This document shows positions 27,886 to 38,338 of a DNA stretch of 64,000 bases, piece after piece. Where the stretch lies: contig BRXU01000019.1 of assembly GCA_030267565.1 (NCBI GenBank), positions 236,501 to 300,500 of the forward strand, read 5' to 3'. How positions within the stretch are numbered: the first letter of the stretch is position 1; each line of letters starts with the position of its first letter. The notes under the pieces are model-generated. The model made no database searches, was not told where the DNA came from, and saw nothing but the letters and a program-made list of their open reading frames with translations. Made by a program: the position numbers and the translations under genes. This DNA comes from Pleodorina starrii. Lineage: Eukaryota > Chlorophyta > Chlorophyceae > Chlamydomonadales > Volvocaceae.

Positions 27886-28862
27886 CGCTTGGCTTCCAAC
27901 CGGCTTGTCTCGTACCGAGGCCGGCCACCTCTCAGCTCCCTCGCTCCCGACATACAGTCCGGAAGGTACAAGCGTCACAAGCGCAGCGCTGCATCCCTGC
28001 TCCTCAACAAGGGCCACACTCATGAGCCACATGCGCGCCACGGTGAACCGCATGTGTGCAAGTCCCTGTCCTGCTCCCCTCGCAGCAAATCACCGAACAA
28101 CAACGGTAACGGTAACGATAACGGTAGCGGTATGTACCAATGGTGCGCACCTCCCAACTCAACCCAACTCAACTCAACTCCACCACCGTTACACTGTCCA
28201 ACGCCATACGATTTGTGAGTCCAAGGCGGTTGGTCCTGTCAACTAGTACCCCACCTCATCCGTTCACGCGACATCCGTAGAGACTGAGGGTTCAGCGATT
28301 GCCACCAATCAAACGTGTCATGTGGGGCCCAACTTCACATCTCAGCAGCTAGCCATAATCTCACCGCTCCCGACAATGTCGAGGATCTCCCCGGGAATTG
28401 AACCCAGGACATTAAACCGAAACGCCGATTGCATCAATGCAGATCTGCTGCAATCTGTGCTGCACACCAGTCGCACGCAGCGCCGTTACGGTTACGGTAT
28501 CTAACCAACCCGTTGCGCGCCATACCGCCACAACGCACGTTCCTGCCGCACAGCTCTAACAGAGCCCTCGCCCCGCCTCGCCCCAACACTCCTCCCCGGC
28601 CACCCAATCACCCGCCAGGAGCGACGACACCCGGCTGCGCCACCGCCCAGTCCCGACCCGGTCGGGCTGCCATAACCCCGGGGCCTGCCTCCGCCTCCCC
28701 CGCCACCCGACGCCGCCGCCGCCAACGACGCCCAGCCCATTCCGTGGGCAGCCATGGATCACATGCGTGGGCAAAATTCGTGGTAACGAGGGTTTAGATT
28801 GGCCATGTTACGAACGGTACGGAAAGCACAAGCGACGAGCATGAACCGAAGCCCCTTAACTT

Positions 28863-29025
28863 TGACTGCAAGCCCCTGACTCAAACACGCACACGTCTAA
28901 GCACACCTGGATCTGCGGCGACGGTGAAGCCATGATATTGAACACGTGCTGGCGCAGCGCCGTCCATTCCAGCCGACCAGCGCGCATCCCGAAAGAGGAG
29001 GGGCAACGGGAGTGGGCGGTGGATG
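28863..29025 (-). repeat. diverged monomer of the 432-bp satellite family
   Basis: The minus strand matches part of the 42349-62900 unit: CACCGCCCACTCCCG, GGCTGGAATGGACG, GCGCTGCGCCA, CAGATCCAGGTG and GAGTCAGGGGCTTG occur in the same order and spacing, with one 3-nt insertion. The acceptor TTGCAG of the array unit is absent here. It ends about 25 bp before the 250-bp array. Confidence 0.8.
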
Positions 29026-29049
29026 CCAGATCAGCTGGGGAACGAGCAG

Positions 29050-32000
29050 GCCGTCGGGATGTCTTCGTGGCTGCGTGTCGCGCTGGTAGACGCGCGCCCA
29101 GCCGCCTCGGAAGCGTGCGCAGCGCTGACGCCTCTTGGTCAAAATCAGGAAAAGCAGGGCGGTGAGCAGGTGCAGACCACGCGCATGTGACAATAATTGG
29201 CCCAAGAACATACCGCAACCCACGGATCCCGGCTTCCTCGCCCCGCCCCGCCCCGCTCCGCCCCATATGGCCCCAACAACCTTTGTCCGCCAGCTTGTTG
29301 CCGTCGGGATGTCTTCGTGGCTGCGTGTCGCGCTGGTAGACGCGCGCCCAGCCGCCTCGGATGCGTGCGCAGCGCTGACGCCTCTTGGTCAAAAGCAGGA
29401 AAAGCAGGGCGGTGAGCAGGTGCAGACCACGCGCATGTGACAATAATTGGCCCAAGAACATACCGCAACCCACGGATCCCGGCTTCCTCGCCCCGCCCCG
29501 CCCCGCTCCGCCCCATATGGCCCCAACAACCTTTGTCCGCCAGCTTGTTGCCGTCGGGATGTCTTCGTGGCTGCGTGTCGCGCTGGTAGACGCGCGCCCA
29601 GCCGCCTCGGATGCGTGCGCAGCGCTGACGCCTCTTGGTCAAAAGCAGGAAAAGCAGGGCGGTGAGCAGGTGCAGACCACGCGCATGTGACAATAATTGG
29701 CCCAAGAACATACCGCAACCCACGGATCCCGGCTTCCTCGCCCCGCCCCGCCCCGCTCCGCCCCATATGGCCCCAACAACCTTTGTCCGCCAGCTTGTTG
29801 CCGTCGGGATGTCTTCGTGGCTGCGTGTCGCGCTGGTAGACGCGCGCCCAGCCGCCTCGGATGCGTGCGCAGCGCTGACGCCTCTTGGTCAAAATCAGGA
29901 AAAGCAGGGCGGTGAGCAGGTGCAGACCACGCGCATGTGACAATAATTGGCCCAAGAACATACCGCAACCCGCGGATCCCGGCTTCCTCGCCCCGCCCCG
30001 CCCCGCTCCGCCCCATATGGCCCCAACAACCTTTGTTCGCCAGCTTGTTGCCGTCGGGATGTCTTCGTGGCTGCGTGTCGCGCTGGTAGACGCGCGCCCA
30101 GCCGCCTCGGAAGCGTGCGCAGCGCTGACGCCTCTTGGTCAAAAGCAGGAAAAGCAGGGCGGTGAGCAGGTGCAGACCACGCGCATGTAACAATAATTGG
30201 CCCAAGAACATACCGCAACCCACGGATCCCGGCTTCCTCGCCCCACCCCGCCCCGCTCCGCCCCATATGGCCCCAACAACCTTTGTCCGCCAGCTTGTTG
30301 CCGTCGGGATGTCTTCGTGGCTGCGTGTCGCGCTGGTAGACGCGCGCCCAGCCGCCTCGGAAGCGTGCGCAGCGCTGACGCCTCTTGGTCAAAAGCAGGA
30401 AAAGCAGGGCGGTGAGCAGGTGCAGACCACGCGCATGTGACAATAATTGGCCCAAGAACATACCGCAACCCACGGATCCCGGCTTCCTCGCCCCGCCCCG
30501 CCCCGCTCCGCCCCATATGGCCCCAACAACCTTTGTCCGCCAGCTTGTTGCCGTCGGGATGTCTTCGTGGCTGCGTGTCGCGCTGGTAGACGCGCGCCCA
30601 GCCGCCTCGGATGCGTGCGCAGCGCTGACGCCTCTTGGTCAAAAGCAGGAAAAGCAGGGCGGTGAGCAGGTGCAGACCACGCGCATGTGACAATAATTGG
30701 CCCAAGAACATACCGCAACCCGCGGATCCCGGCTTCCTCGCCCCGCCCCGCCCCGCTCCGCCCCATATGGCCCCAACAACCTTTGTTCGCCAGCTTGTTG
30801 CCGTCGGGATGTCTTCGTGGCTGCGTGTCGCGCTGGTAGACGCGCGCCCAGCCGCCTCGGAAGCGTGCGCAGCGCTGACGCCTCTTGGTCAAAAGCAGGA
30901 AAAGCAGGGCGGTGAGCAGGTGCAGACCACGCGCATGTGACAATAATTGGCCCAAGAACATACCGCAACCCACGGATCCCGGCTTCCTCGCCCCACCCCG
31001 CCCCGCTCCGCCCCATATGGCCCCAACAACCTTTGTCCGCCAGCTTGTTGCCGTCGGGATGTCTTCGTGGCTGCGTGTCGCGCTGGTAGACGCGCGCCCA
31101 GCCGCCTCGGAAGCGTGCGCAGCGCTGACGCCTCTTGGTCAAAAGCAGGAAAAGCAGGGCGGTGAGCAGGTGCAGACCACGCGCATGTGACCGCGCCCCG
31201 GTCGCATGCGCGACCGGGGCCCAAGAACATACCGCAACCCGCGGATCCCGGCTTCCTCGCCCCGCCCCGCCCCGCTCCGCCCCATATGGCCCCAACAACC
31301 TTTGTTCGCCAGCTTGTTGCCGTCGGGATGTCTTCGTGGCTGCGTGTCGCGCTGGTAGACGCGCGCCCAGCCGCTTCGGAAGCGTGCGCAGCGCTGACGC
31401 CTCTTGGTCAAAAGCAGGAAAAGCAGGGCGGTGAGCAGGTGCAGACCACGCGCATAATTGGTCCAAGAACATACCGCAACCCACGGATCCCGGCTTCCTC
31501 GCCCCGCCCCGCCCCGCTCCGCCCCATATGGCCCCAACAACCTTTGTTCGCCAGCTTGTTGCCGTCGGGATGTCTTCGTGGCTGCGTGTCGCGCTGGTAG
31601 ACGCGCGCCCAGCCGCCTCGGATGCGTGCGCAGCGCTGACGCCTCTTGGTCAAAAGCAGGAAAAGCAGGGCGGTGAGCAGGTGCAGACCACGCGCATGTG
31701 ACAATAATTGGCCCAAGAACATACCGCAACCCACGGATCCCGGCTTCCTCGCCCCGCCCCGCCCCGCTCCGCCCCATATGGCCCCAACAACCTTTGTTCG
31801 CCAGCTTGTTGCCGTCGGGATGTCTTCGTGGCTGCGTGTCGCGCTGGTAGACGCGCGCCCAGCCGCCTCGGATGCGTGCGCAGCGCTGACGCCTCTTGGT
31901 CAAAAGCAGGAAAAGCAGGGCGGTGAGCAGGTGCAGACCACGCGCATGTGACAATAATTGGCCCATGGACATACCGCAACCCACGGATCCCGGCTTCCTC

Positions 32001-33868
32001 GCCCCACCCCGCCCCGCTCCGCCCCATATGGCCCCAACAACCTTTGTCCGCCAGCTTGTTGCCGTCGGGATGTCTTCGTGGCTGCGTGTCGCGCTGGTAG
32101 ACGCGCGCCCAGCCGCCTCGGAAGCTTGCGCAGCGCTGACGCCTCTTGGTCAAAATCAGGAAAAGCAGGGCGGTGAGCAGGTGCAGACCACGCGCATGTG
32201 ACAATAATTGGCCCAAGAACATACCGCAACCCGCGGATCCCGGCTTCCTCGCCCCGCCCCGCCCCGCTCCGCCCCATATGGCCCCAACAACCTTTGTTCG
32301 CCAGCTTGTTGCCGTCGGGAAGTCTTCGTGGCTGCGTGTCGCGCTGGTAGACGCGCGCCCAGCCGCTTCGGAAGCGTGCGCAGCGCTGACGCCTCTTGGT
32401 CAAAAGCAGGAAAAGCAGGGCGGTGAGCAGGTGCAGACCACGCGCATGTGACAATAATTGGCCCAAGAACATACCGCAACCCGCGGATCCCGGCTTCCTC
32501 GCCCCGCCCCGCCCCGCTCCGCCCCATATGGCCCCAACAACCTTTGTTCGCCAGCTTGTTGCCGTCGGGATGTCTTCGTGGCTGCGTGTCGCGCTGGTAG
32601 ACGCGCGCCCAGCCGCCTCGGAAGCGTGCGCAGCGCTGACGCCTCTTGGTCAAAAGCAGGAAAAGCAGGGCGGTGAGCAGGTGCAGACCACGCGCATGTG
32701 ACAATAATTGGCCCAAGAACATACCGCAACCCGCGGATCCCGGCTTCCTCGCCCCGCCCCGCCCCGCTCCGCCCCATATGGCCCCAACAACCTTTGTTCG
32801 CCAGCTTGTTGCCGTCGGGATGTCTTCATGGCTGCGTGTCGCGCTGGTAGACGCGCGCCCAGCCGCCTCGGAAGCGTGCGCAGCGCTGACGCCTCTTGGT
32901 CAAAAGCAGGAAAAGCAGGGCGGTGAGCAGGTGCAGACCACGCGCATGTAACAATAATTGGCCCAAGAACATACCGCAACCCACGGATCCCGGCTTCCTC
33001 GCCCCACCCCGCCCCGCTCCGCCCCATATGGCCCCAACAACCTTTGTCCGCCAGCTTGTTGCCGTCGGGATGTCTTCGTGGCTGCGTGTCGCGCTGGTAG
33101 ACGCGCGCCCAGCCGCCTCGGAAGCGTGCGCAGCGCTGACGCCTCTTGGTCAAAAGCAGGAAAAGCAGGGCGGTGAGCAGGTGCAGACCACGCGCATGTG
33201 ACAATAATTGGCCCAAGAACATACCGCAACCCACGGATTCCGGCTTCCTCGCCCCGCCCCGCCCCGCTCCGCCCCATATGGCCCCAACAACCTTTGTTCG
33301 CCAGCTTGTTGCCGTCGGGATGTCTTCGTGGCTGCGTGTCGCGCTGGTAGACGCGCGCCCAGCCGCCTCGGATGCGTGCGCAGCGCTGACGCCTCTTGGT
33401 CAAAAGCAGGAAAAGCAGGGCGGTGAGCAGGTGCAGACCACGCGCATGTGACAATAATTGGCCCAAGAACATACCGCAACCCGCGGATCCCGGCTTCCTC
33501 GCCCCACCCCGCCCCGCTCCGCCCCATATGGCCCCAACAACCTTTGTCCGCCAGCTTGTTGCCGTCGGGATGTCTTCGTGGCTGCGTGTCGCGCTGGTAG
33601 ACGCGCGCCCAGCCGCCTCGGAAGCGTGCGCAGCGCTGACGCCTCTTGGTCAAAAGCAGGAAAAGCAGGGCGGTGAGCAGGTGCAGACCACGCGCATGTG
33701 ACAATAATTGGCCCAAGAACATACCGCAACCCACGGATCCCGGCTTCCTCGCCCCGCCCCGCCCCGCTCCGCCCCATATGGCCCCAACAACCTTTGTCCG
33801 CCAGCTTGTTGCCGTCGGGATGTCTTCGTGGCTGCGTGTCGCGCTGGTAGACGCCCAGCCGCCTCGGA
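29050..33868. repeat. 250-bp tandem satellite, about 19 copies
   Basis: The period is exactly 250 bp over most of the array, seen from ACAATAATTGGCCCAAGAAC recurring at 29190, 29440, 29690 and so on. It starts and ends inside a unit. Copies differ at a few linked sites: CACGGATCC or CGCGGATCC, TTTGTCC or TTTGTTC, GGATGCG or GGAAGCG, and CCCCGCC or CCCCACC. One unit has a hairpin substitution (31195-31220) and the next lacks about 10 bp near 31455. Because 250 is not a multiple of three, each unit changes frame, so the recurring 70-280-codon open frames are not expected to be proteins. Confidence 0.97.
31195..31220. repeat. perfect hairpin inserted in one satellite unit
   Basis: Arms GCCCCGGTCGC and GCGACCGGGGC (11 bp, fully paired) around loop ATGC. 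It replaces the usual CAATAATTG of that unit. Confidence 0.9.
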
Positions 33869-34298
33869 GCTGCAACGGCAGGGTCAGCCGGAAGCCCATT
33901 GACGCGACTGAGAGGAGGCGCGGACGTCGGTCGGGAAGGGCGAGTTGTTAGGGTATTTAGGGCCGCAAGGGCTGTCGTGGGGCCTCTGGATCGAGGTTTT
34001 TGGCAGGGATAGGAAACGCGCGCCGGAAGAACTCCGTAACCGACAAATACTAACGAACTATGACTCATGTGCCAGTACACGTCGCCCTGGCCCGTGGCCG
34101 TGCATCTGGGGCTTTAGGAGTCAGGCGAGCGCATAAGTAATTTGGCGAAGCGAAGCGATGCGAACAGCGGGCTACGAACACAGCGACGTGCGGTGTTGAT
34201 AGATTGGACCGGCGCTATGGCGGCATGTTGGCATTCTTCGGGGTCAACTTGCATGGCTCGCACGCTAAGGAAATGTAGCGAAGCGAAGCGAAGCGAAG

Positions 34299-34388
34299 CG
34301 ACAACCAGCGACTCTTGGGGCAGTCAATTCAAACAGCCCCGAGTGAGGGCCCTGGCGTACAGACAATGGCACCCGCCGTTGCTTCGCT
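34299..34388 (+). repeat. flanking element, right copy
   Basis: Counterpart of 27799-27885; both read CGACAACCAGCGACTCT, GGGCAGTC, GAGGGCCCTGGCGTA or its variant, and TTGCTTCGCT. Confidence 0.7.
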
Positions 34389-34649
34389 TTGGCTACGCTC
34401 GTGTCAACCGACCTGGATGTCGCCGCCAGCAGCGCCTGCATCAGCCTCCTTGCCGCGCCGGACCATCTCCGCGAGCTCCGAAACCGAGCTGACCAAGCTC
34501 TGCATAACGCCGCCGCCGTCGCCGTCGCCGCCAGTTCCGAAACCGCAACCAGCGTTGCATTTGACGGCGGCGGCGTGCGGCACACATACAATAAAACGTA
34601 ACAACAAGAACACATGCCCGTGTTGCCCGGCCACCTGGCCCAGCTTAGC

Positions 34650-34840
34650 CCAGCCCTGCCCTGCCCTGCCCCATATGCACCCAACAACCTTTGCACGCCA
34701 GCTTTGGGCCCTTGGGATGTCGCCTCGGCAGCTTGTCGCGCTCAGTGACCCCCAGCCACCTCGCTGCTGGACAGCCTGACAGCGTCCACGCCTCTGAGCC
34801 AAGCAGGTCAGCGAGGTGGTGGGTGCAGACCAGACCGCGG
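34650..34840 (+). repeat. diverged outlying unit of the 250-bp satellite
   Basis: Shares CCCCATATG, CAACAACCTTTG, CGCCAGCTT, GGGATGTC, TTGTCGCGCT and GGTGCAGACCA in the array order, with many substitutions and small indels. It lies about 780 bp beyond the array end. Confidence 0.75.
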
Positions 34841-35055
34841 GTGTTGTTGTCGGTGGTGGCACGGCCGCCGAGGCGCGCCGCGTGCTGCAATCCATTCAAC
34901 CATCCGTCTACCCGCCCCAAGCCAGTCTCAACGCGCATGTCGCAAACATCTCGGTCGGTCCGAGCACACACCGTAACTAGCGTCTAACGGATCCCGGAAG
35001 CCGTCTCCCTTCCACCGTTGCGTCATCGCCCTCCCTTCCTCCCCGGTGGTTCGAT

Positions 35056-35531
35056 TCAAAAGGCGGGCGCATTAAGGCCAGCTGCTTCCCAACCAATGCC
35101 CAGCCCCAACCCCGAGGCCAACAACCTTTTGATGCGCTGAGGTCCGTCAATTGCGGAGTAGTTGCGTATCTCGTCCGTGCAACGTGGCTTGGGCCCCTGT
35201 GCCTGATCTGATGAACATCTTGGTGCGATCATGCCGCTTCTTTTTGACGCCGTCCACATTACCCGAAAATCACCGTGCCTCGCGAGTGCCCCCATTCCAC
35301 CAATCTATAAACTTGTAGCCACTGGAATAAATCTTCAACGCGTCCGAGCCTGCAAAAGCGAAAAGGGCGGTTAAGAGACAGGGCGACATGCTGCATGCCT
35401 GGCCGTATCTGTTCGCTCGGCAACCGAGATTGTCTGAATCGTGCAAACCTCGTAGCTTGGAGGTACCCAATGAAATATGGGCCAAGCATGCGACAGCTCG
35501 CTTCGCGCGTTGGGTGACAGCTGCGCAACAT
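35056..35531 (-). CDS. candidate exons of an unrecognised gene
   Basis: A strong acceptor (CTTTTCGCTTTTGCAG, ending at about 35350) precedes a segment that reads SDALKIYSSGYKFIDWWNGG in one frame and RVEDLFQWLQVYRLVEWGHS in another. Upstream, 35531 to about 35450 reads MLRSCHPTREASCRMLGPYF before a GT. Downstream, an ATG frame 35295-35056 contains DEIRNYSAIDGPQRIKRLLA and ends in TGA. Composition looks protein-like but no consistent join or family was found. Confidence 0.28.
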
Positions 35532-35575
35532 GTCCCACGTCTGCCCGCCTCCGTTGACATTACCCGGTATTTCAA

Positions 35576-37252
35576 TCAGATCGATGCTTGCAGTAATGAC
35601 AATGTAGTCCTAGCGGCTGCCCAGTGCCCGTCATTGCTCTAAACACCATGACATCATGATGTGAGTCATGATTCCTCCAGTCAGTGCTCGCTCACACTCT
35701 CACGTTTGCAGCACTGAGCGGCCCGGATGTGTCAATGCGATGGTAGTTGACGCGAATTGCGAAATCTTACGGAATCGGGCGACATCGGTGTGGAGTGCGA
35801 CTCGCTGGCACCATATAAGCTTAACGAATGCTTGTTTAGCACGCAGACCAAAATATTAATAGCCATGATTCAGGCTAAAGGATCAGAAATGGGGTCTTCA
35901 GAGGAAGCTCGCAGCTTGCCGTACTATTGGGTCTTACTTTGGCTTTCGACAAATGACAAGCATACAGGGCGCGGCTACTTATAAGAAGGAGTTTAAATTT
36001 ACACCTTATCATCTGCTTGCAAACCTCGCTTCGTTTTCCTGTGGCGTCCAACGATGTCGCCTTGGAACCAGAACACCCTGAAACGCTTTCACACTTGCGG
36101 CGCCTTGTAAATGTCAAAAACCGCTCACTCTACCCAACACCCTGTACATATATCTCACGGAAACTCGCTCGCTTGTGACAGGGGCATCGGTGGCTCGTCC
36201 GTTGACGCTTCAACCCAGCAAACCGTGAGGTGGGTGCTGTACAGTGAAATTCTCATCGAGTCAAAGCTCCCCCTTGCTCCCCGTGCCAGCCTCTGCCGGC
36301 TGGCCACAGCCCGTGGCTGACCGTGCCGTGGCGCCCTTCTGGCCCCTGAGCGCCCGGAGGCGGAACCCGCAGCGGGAGTGAAGCCGGACGCGACGTTCAA
36401 GTCGCTGGTCCCTCGGCACAAAGTTGGAACAGCAGTTAAGGAACGGCGGCCGTGCCATCAAAATCTCGGAAGGGAAGGACTGGCCCAGGGATGCCGTGTG
36501 GGTAAGCTGCTGCCTGAATTGTGCTTCGAGGTGACTTTTCCCCCTTGCCTGGTGGACAGCCCCCTGAGGGGCAATGGGACCTACCATAGCCGGTGCCAAC
36601 TTCTCGCCGTGCAGTTGTGCCGGGTGATAGGTGAGGGACAGTGGGACGGCTGCCGGCCGCCACCTGCCCCCCGCCGGTAAAACGCAATTTCCGCAATGCT
36701 GACACCCCCGCCTCTCTCGTCCTCCTCCTCCTCAGCCTCCTCCTCCTCTTAGTCGTTAGGTACCCACTCCACTGCGGCGGCGTCCTCTACCGGGACCTGC
36801 GCCTCCTGGCTTTGCCGTACGTTGTACGACAACACAACCCGATTTCCAGTGCCGTGGCGATGGCCCGGGTGCTGGTCGAGTGCACGGAGGGGGGCGGCCA
36901 AGGGATGCAGGTGCTTGGGTGGGTGGGTGGGGGGCGAGGACCGGATGAGGGCCCGGGGGTGGCAGCAGCGATCGTTCGGTACCTCGCGCCTAGCGTTCCA
37001 TTCCCGGTGCCGTCGTGCCGCAAACCCTAAAACCCTAGAACCCTCGCCTCACAGCCACACACGTCCGTTTCGCAAAAGTGCACGGCCAGCCGCGCAGCTG
37101 GTCCGCTGGTTCTGCCCGTCCGAGGGTCTGGAGCCCGTTGCAGCAAAGCAACCACACAGCGACAAACGCACCATGTACGCGTCGTTCGTTCGGGCGGGCG
37201 GGCGGGTGGGCGGGCGCAGGGTCCTCGGCAACCCCGAGGGCGGAGTGCGTCG
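35576..37252. other. no gene recognised
   Basis: Short conflicting open frames only. A plus-strand stretch near 36641-37030 reads through but has no family motif. Earlier exons of the downstream AP2 gene may lie here but were not found. Confidence 0.35.
37023..37043 (-). repeat. telomere-like repeats
   Basis: AACCCTAAAACCCTAGAACC: two to three CCCTAAAA-type units, 210 bp before the long inverted repeat. Confidence 0.4.
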
Positions 37253-37701
37253 CATGGGCAGCGGTGGCAATGGCCGCGCCGAACGCTGGGAGGGCGGCGG
37301 CGACGAGTTGCGAGGGCCTGACCGCAGCCAGGCGCATGCGGGAACTCTTAGAGCGCATTCCAACGGGATGGATGGATAGAGGCGGTCGTAGCAACGATGG
37401 CAGATGAACGGGCTAGAGGCGGCGCAACCCAAGGACGTTGGTCAAGAACGGTGCGATGCTTAGGCTGGAGAGTTGGCCACTTGCCCAAGCATCGCACCGT
37501 TCTTGACCACGATTCTTCCTCGGGTTGCGCCGCCTCTAGCCCCTTCGCATCTTCCATCGTTGCTACGGCCGCCTCTATCCATCCATCCCGTTGGAATGCG
37601 CTCTAGGAGTTCCCTAATGCGCCTGGCTGCGGTCAGGCCCTCGCAACTCGTCGCCGCCGCCCTCCCAGCGTTCGGCGCGGCCATTGCCGCCGCTGCCCAT
37701 G
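37253..37701. repeat. long inverted repeat (foldback, ~215-nt arms)
   Basis: Left arm 37253-37465 and right arm 37483-37701 are reverse complements with roughly 90 percent match by eye, separated by a 17-nt loop (TGGAGAGTTGGCCACTT). The outer ends CATGGGCAGCGG and CCGCTGCCCATG match, and similarity stops sharply outside. The stem has small bulges and indels. Transcribed, it would give a hairpin of over 200 bp. No target-site duplication is obvious. It could be a foldback/MITE-type element or a small-RNA precursor. Confidence 0.92.
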
Positions 37702-37934
37702 TCCCGCGCTGCCGCCTCCGCGCCGCTCACCGCCTCCTCGTGCCGACGCACTGCGTTGCTGGAGCTCCCAGGTAACCGGGTAGCCTCTCGGATCGCGGCA
37801 CGGCGCGCATTCCAGGGTGCAGGGCTGCGTGCACGTGCCCAGCGTCCTGGATCTACACCTACCTCCCCCACGGGAAACGGAGGGTTGAAGGCCCAATGTT
37901 TCCGCACCCTATTAACCCTCTTGACGGGCCTCGT

Positions 37935-37961
37935 CGGGTCGGGTCGGGTCGGGTCGGGTCG
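37935..37961. repeat. GGGTC pentamer microsatellite
   Basis: Five consecutive GGGTC units between the inverted repeat and the AP2 exons. Confidence 0.9.
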
Positions 37962-38338
37962 AACAGGCAGCTTAGCTCGAGGTTCAGGGGCGTGTGTTGA
38001 GACAAAAAGAATAAGGTGCGCACTGCGTTATTACGTTTCTCGCCGCGGCGATCAGCGGGACGCGAGGTTGGACGACAGTTGGTAACTTCTGTTGTTCTGT
38101 TACCCGTGGTAAATAGGGTGCAAGGCCGGCGCTTCTTGCTCACGGCCTTCCTAGCAGTTAGCTGTCAGTCCGATGCGGGAGATTCATACCCAACCAAAAC
38201 TCCTTGCTGGTCAGCAGTTCACGGGGAGATGGCCCCAGCCACGATGCACTCCCATCGCTTCCGGTCCTGGTCCCCAAAACCGCCGAAGCGCTGACCTCTG
38301 AATTTCAACGCCCCACATGTCTCACGCAGCGCTAGCAG

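Larger units (their letters stand above)
26655..28862. other. intergenic, repeat-bearing, no gene recognised
   Basis: Holds a TATG microsatellite at 26888-26928, a 33-bp direct repeat pair at 27297-27372 and an 87-bp element at 27799-27885 that recurs on the far side of the 250-bp satellite. A tRNA T-arm-like string at 28391-28407 has no matching cloverleaf. No open frame looks coding. Confidence 0.4.
33869..35055. other. right flank of the 250-bp satellite
   Basis: Unique sequence with a GAAGC pentamer run before 34299, the right copy of the flanking element and a diverged satellite unit. No gene was recognised. Confidence 0.4.

Noticed and set aside
28391..28407. tRNA T-arm-like string (minus strand CTGGGTTCAATTCCCGG).
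   Set aside because: A five-base T stem and loop are present, but no acceptor stem, D arm or anticodon arm can be fitted at normal spacing.
29145..33899. Recurrent 70-281-codon open frames on both strands of the 250-bp satellite.
   Set aside because: The 250-bp period shifts frame each unit, so they cannot form a stable repeat protein; all are by-products of GC content.
27799..34840. Search for transposase, reverse transcriptase or integrase frames around the satellites.
   Set aside because: No DDE, YADD or integrase-like motifs were seen, so no autonomous mobile element is called.
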